Below, in pieces: positions 60,741-64,000 of a stretch of 64,000 bases of DNA. The notes beneath the pieces were generated by a model. It was not told the DNA's origin. It did not search any database and was given only the letters and a program-made list of their open reading frames with translations. Where the stretch lies: positions 5,979,706 through 6,043,705 of the forward strand of contig CM076671.1 in assembly GCA_038496675.1 (NCBI GenBank). Reading direction: 5' to 3'. Origin of the DNA: Rachycentron canadum (taxonomy: Eukaryota; Chordata; Actinopteri; Carangiformes; Rachycentridae). Position 1 is the first letter of the stretch. Each line of letters begins with the position of its first letter. Made by a program: the position numbers and the translations under genes.

Positions 60741-63700
60741 GATCCTACATTTCCCACAATGCTGCATCTTTCATTAAACTATCTCCACTTTCAAAGGCTG
60801 ATCTCCATGTGTGAAATCAGTGCAGTGAAATGAAATAGTGACAATGACATTGAAGGTTTTAAGGGTTTGAATCCATTGGACTGACAATACTAGTCCCACA
60901 TTTGTTTGCACAGCTCCTCCCCACCATGGCTGAAAACAACCTCAGACAGAGCAGAGCGTCGACACTTTCACCTCATCATCACTGTTTGGCTTCAAATCCA
61001 GTTCTGAGCCAGCACAACAAAAATGTGCGAGCCTCCCAACACTGCTGTGCCACATTGGAAGTTGTCGCTGTGTGTCACAACCCAAATGACTCTCATGTTG
61101 GTGACTTTGTTCTTGACTTGGAGCTGAGGCTGCAGACAAAGGAGATTGGCAGTGAGTCAAAGCACAGAGAGGAACAGAAAGTCAGCCAGAGAGAGGAGCT
61201 CGTGGCAAAAGGAACTCTAATTAAAACACTTTGCGTTTTTGTGAATCCAGGGATATGGGATTTGAAACTTGTAGACTGGATCAATATTTTCTCACCGCTA
61301 CAGGCTAATGTTTTGTATCTCACCTTTTGAAAGTTTATCTGAGTTAATTTGGCTGCTGAAGCCACAGATTCAGGGGCAGTAAACAACCATCTCCAGCTCC
61401 CCTGGAGCTTTCACATACTCCAGAGGAGAAAAGGAATACTCTCTTTAAGTCTGCACTGCTGTCTCATCTTCAAACTATTCTGGCCTTCAGCTTTCAGATC
61501 TGTGTTTTCATTTTTACATCACACAAAGCCCTTGTCTCTTTTATACATTTACAGCACTGCAAATAATGGAGGCCTTGCAATAATGATAACAGTGAAACAA
61601 GTCAAACACAGAAATGGTTCACATTTTGATCAGGCCATACCAATGTTTTCAACATGAAGTGCAGGCATTTAGCCCCAAATTGAAAACTAAAAGAAATCTT
61701 TTTCATTTGAAGGACTGTCCAAAGTGTTTAGGAGTGCCATGTTTCAAGATAAACAACATTTCAACGGATAAAGATTTTATTTAAGTGCCATTTTCTGGGG
61801 CACCAGAAAAAAAAACTCTTAGTCTGAAAGACTGAAATCCATAAACATCAGACTTTCATCCGATAAGGAGTATTACTCGAAAGTGCTTAGCAGCAGCCTG
61901 ACAGTTTGAGGTTGGATTGATACGTTACATGCTAGTTTACCCGTAGCCATTTCATTAGATTTATTCCCAAGTCTGAAAACAATTTTCAACAGAGAAGAAA
62001 TGAATTGATGTGTTTCTTACATGTTGTCTGTTTTCAATTCTAAAAAATCTAAACGTTGTAGTTAATTTACCATTCAGAATGTGGAGACAGCATAGAGTTT
62101 CTTTCATGTGCTTTATGAAGAAAATCAACATGTGCCTTAAAAACTGAAACCTTTTTGATTTTATTTAAACTAAGTTAAACTACAATTATTTCATGACCAC
62201 ACAAAAATAAGCACACAGTGAAAACAATGGTTTCATCCATGTGTGTAAAACTCACCAGTGTTGTGTTTTCCCACTTTTATATTTTAATCCTTTCTGTTCA
62301 AAAGTCTTTACATGTCCAGTTTGTACTTTAGAAAATATACAATATATTCGCTGTCATGTGTGACCTTCAGGTTGAGGTCATCGTGTATTCAGCAGCTGCT
62401 TGTTGTGTGTCACATTCAAGCAATTCAATTCAAAAAACCCATTTCTTGAAGTTAACTGCCTGTGTTTCTGTTCAAGAGGCGGAGGCAGACTGTTGGATGC
62501 CCTTGTGCCTTGAATGAGATGTAGATATCTGAATAAAGGAAGGAATCTAACATCTTTAAAGGAAATGCTTCACTATTGTCTATACTGCCGTCAGTGTTGC
62601 CGGCTGTTTTTTTTTTTGTTTTTTTTTAGCTGCATTATTCTGTGAGCCAGAAACAAGATGCCTTCCCTCATGAAACAGCTCAGATCTCTGCGTGAGGAAT
62701 TAAGGCTAGAAAAGCGGCTTAACTTTAAATTTAATAAACAAAGATGAAACACGGCCAAACATGTGCGTGGCCACCAGTCAGACAGTTTTCAAGTTCACAG
62801 CCAAGATGCCTTCCAACAGCTAATACTTCATCACGTGAGGGAAACAACAGCATATTATGTGCAAAACATAGTGATGAAAAAACTGAAATACAACAAATAT
62901 GCTTCATATAAGCAGCAAACTCTCATATGGTCAACTATAGCTACAGTTGATTTATAATGTAAGAGTAAGGAGAAGGAATGAGGTCATTTCTATGGGAGGG
63001 TCTTCCAGAAAATAGAGGTCAATGCTGCTTTCCTCTTGTGCCAAATGATCACGTGCACTCAAACTGATGCGAGAGGCAACAGTGGCTACGAAAACCACCC
63101 CCACAGGTCAGAGTGATAAATGGCCTGCAGGGGCTCAAGAGCCAAAACTATCCCATGTGCAAGTGAATCTCATCGTCCTAGTCAAGAAAGGTGATTTTAA
63201 AAAAAAAAGAAAAAAAAAAAGCCATTTATCATTTATATATCTCCCAAACTAAATTTGTAAACATGTAAATTTGTTTAATTCCATGTTCATTAGCTATGAA
63301 GGTATAATTTATTTAGTTTTATGTATTTTGTAGTTTTATTGGGCAACTAGCACAGATTAGCTTTGGCTATAAATACTGTGGATTTGGCATTGATGCATTC
63401 AATTTACCCCATATAAATCAAAATTCAATAAATGAGCAAAGTTTTATACCTCTGTGGAGATTCAAAAAGCTATCTCCTCCTGATTAAACCAAGATGAAAT
63501 TATCCTTAACACTACTGTGCTGGTCAAGGCTCTGGTCTGAAGAATGTGTGACGATGAACTGCTTGTTATCTACTACTACTGGAATACTGGAATCTAATTT
63601 TTTCAATTTTTCACGTGTTTCTGGCTTTTTTGAACTCTGTGGATTAATCAATAACTCCATGTGTTGTGCTCTCCTTTAGTTTTATTAATTGTCCTCTCCA

Positions 63701-64000
63701 AAAAAATACATAAACCGCTGACATCTTTTGCCTAAAAATGGCTTGTGTCAATATGAAATGCATCCAGAGAGGCAGTGAGTGTATCTTCATTGTTCCAGTA
63801 AAAAAGCTCAATGGGGTCTGTGTCCTTTATGGTGATATTTTGACTCTGCTCCCCCCAGGTATCTATAAAAGTGTCTGCGCTGCAGCATCATTCTCTATTT
63901 AATGCTTTCCTGCTGGAGGTCAAGCTAGTACAAACATCCACTGACAGACACCACTGGACTGAGGACGATAATAAAGCTGACTTTGTGATGGACACGGCTG
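60359..64000 (-). other. Presumed ncam2 intron, no exon seen
   Basis: No recognisable Ig or FN3 exon on the minus strand and no other gene. It contains a (TG)n run at 60704-60737 and A/T homopolymer stretches near 62608-62628 and 63199-63221. A plus-strand frame of 142 codons at 60902-61330 matches no family. Confidence 0.45.
60704..60737. repeat. (TG)n microsatellite
   Basis: About seventeen uninterrupted TG units, a likely polymorphic marker. Confidence 0.95.

Noticed and set aside
60902..61330. 142-codon plus-strand frame
   Set aside because: No family resemblance; lies in the presumed ncam2 intron on the opposite strand.
1..64000. CRISPR arrays, bacterial operons, tRNA genes, the let-7/miR-99/miR-125 cluster
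   Set aside because: None seen. The sequence is vertebrate; mature miRNA seeds of that cluster and a complete tRNA fold were looked for by eye and not found.

Overview
This window is vertebrate, almost certainly teleost, nuclear DNA. It is AT-rich, intron and intergenic dominated, full of (CA)n microsatellites and decayed Tc1-like transposons with fish-type ends, and has no operon-like coding density. Only one protein gene can be named with confidence: the 3' part of ncam2 (neural cell adhesion molecule 2, OCAM), on the minus strand. Its transmembrane exon is at 58087-58294 and its terminal coding exon at 49000-49114. A 3'UTR probably runs left from 48999 to a poly(A) signal near 45904. The exon expected between these two was not found. 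Sequence right of 58294 is presumably the preceding ncam2 intron.

Layout. 1-32940 is gene-poor. I see no convincing exon there, only microsatellites, purine tracts, old repeats (3383-3475, 11837-12360, 19404-19918, 29730-29872), a LINE ORF1-like remnant (23336-23700) and several stretches that read like conserved vertebrate regulatory DNA. 32962-35879 is a three-level transposon nest: a Tc1-like element with IR/DR ends, a second Tc1-like element in opposite orientation inside its transposase, and a 181-bp sequence flanked by 8-bp repeats inside that. 40255-40445 looks like a TATA-less housekeeping promoter (ETS, CRE, E-box and YY1-type motifs). It lies in a perfect 439-bp direct duplication whose copies are separated by a single N at 40705, which is probably an assembly artefact. 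41660-42186 and 49204-50012 are two copies of one dispersed repeat, the second interrupted by about 307 bp. 45885-58294 is ncam2. 59714-60358 is an internally deleted Tc1-like element in the ncam2 intron.

The most interesting observations are the splice architecture of the ncam2 transmembrane exon (a long UG repeat just upstream of a tandem NAGNAG acceptor, and a U-tract just after the donor), the nested transposons with a second copy of the innermost insert 9 kb away, and the N-joined promoter duplication. I found no CRISPR array, gene cluster or obviously new enzymatic system.
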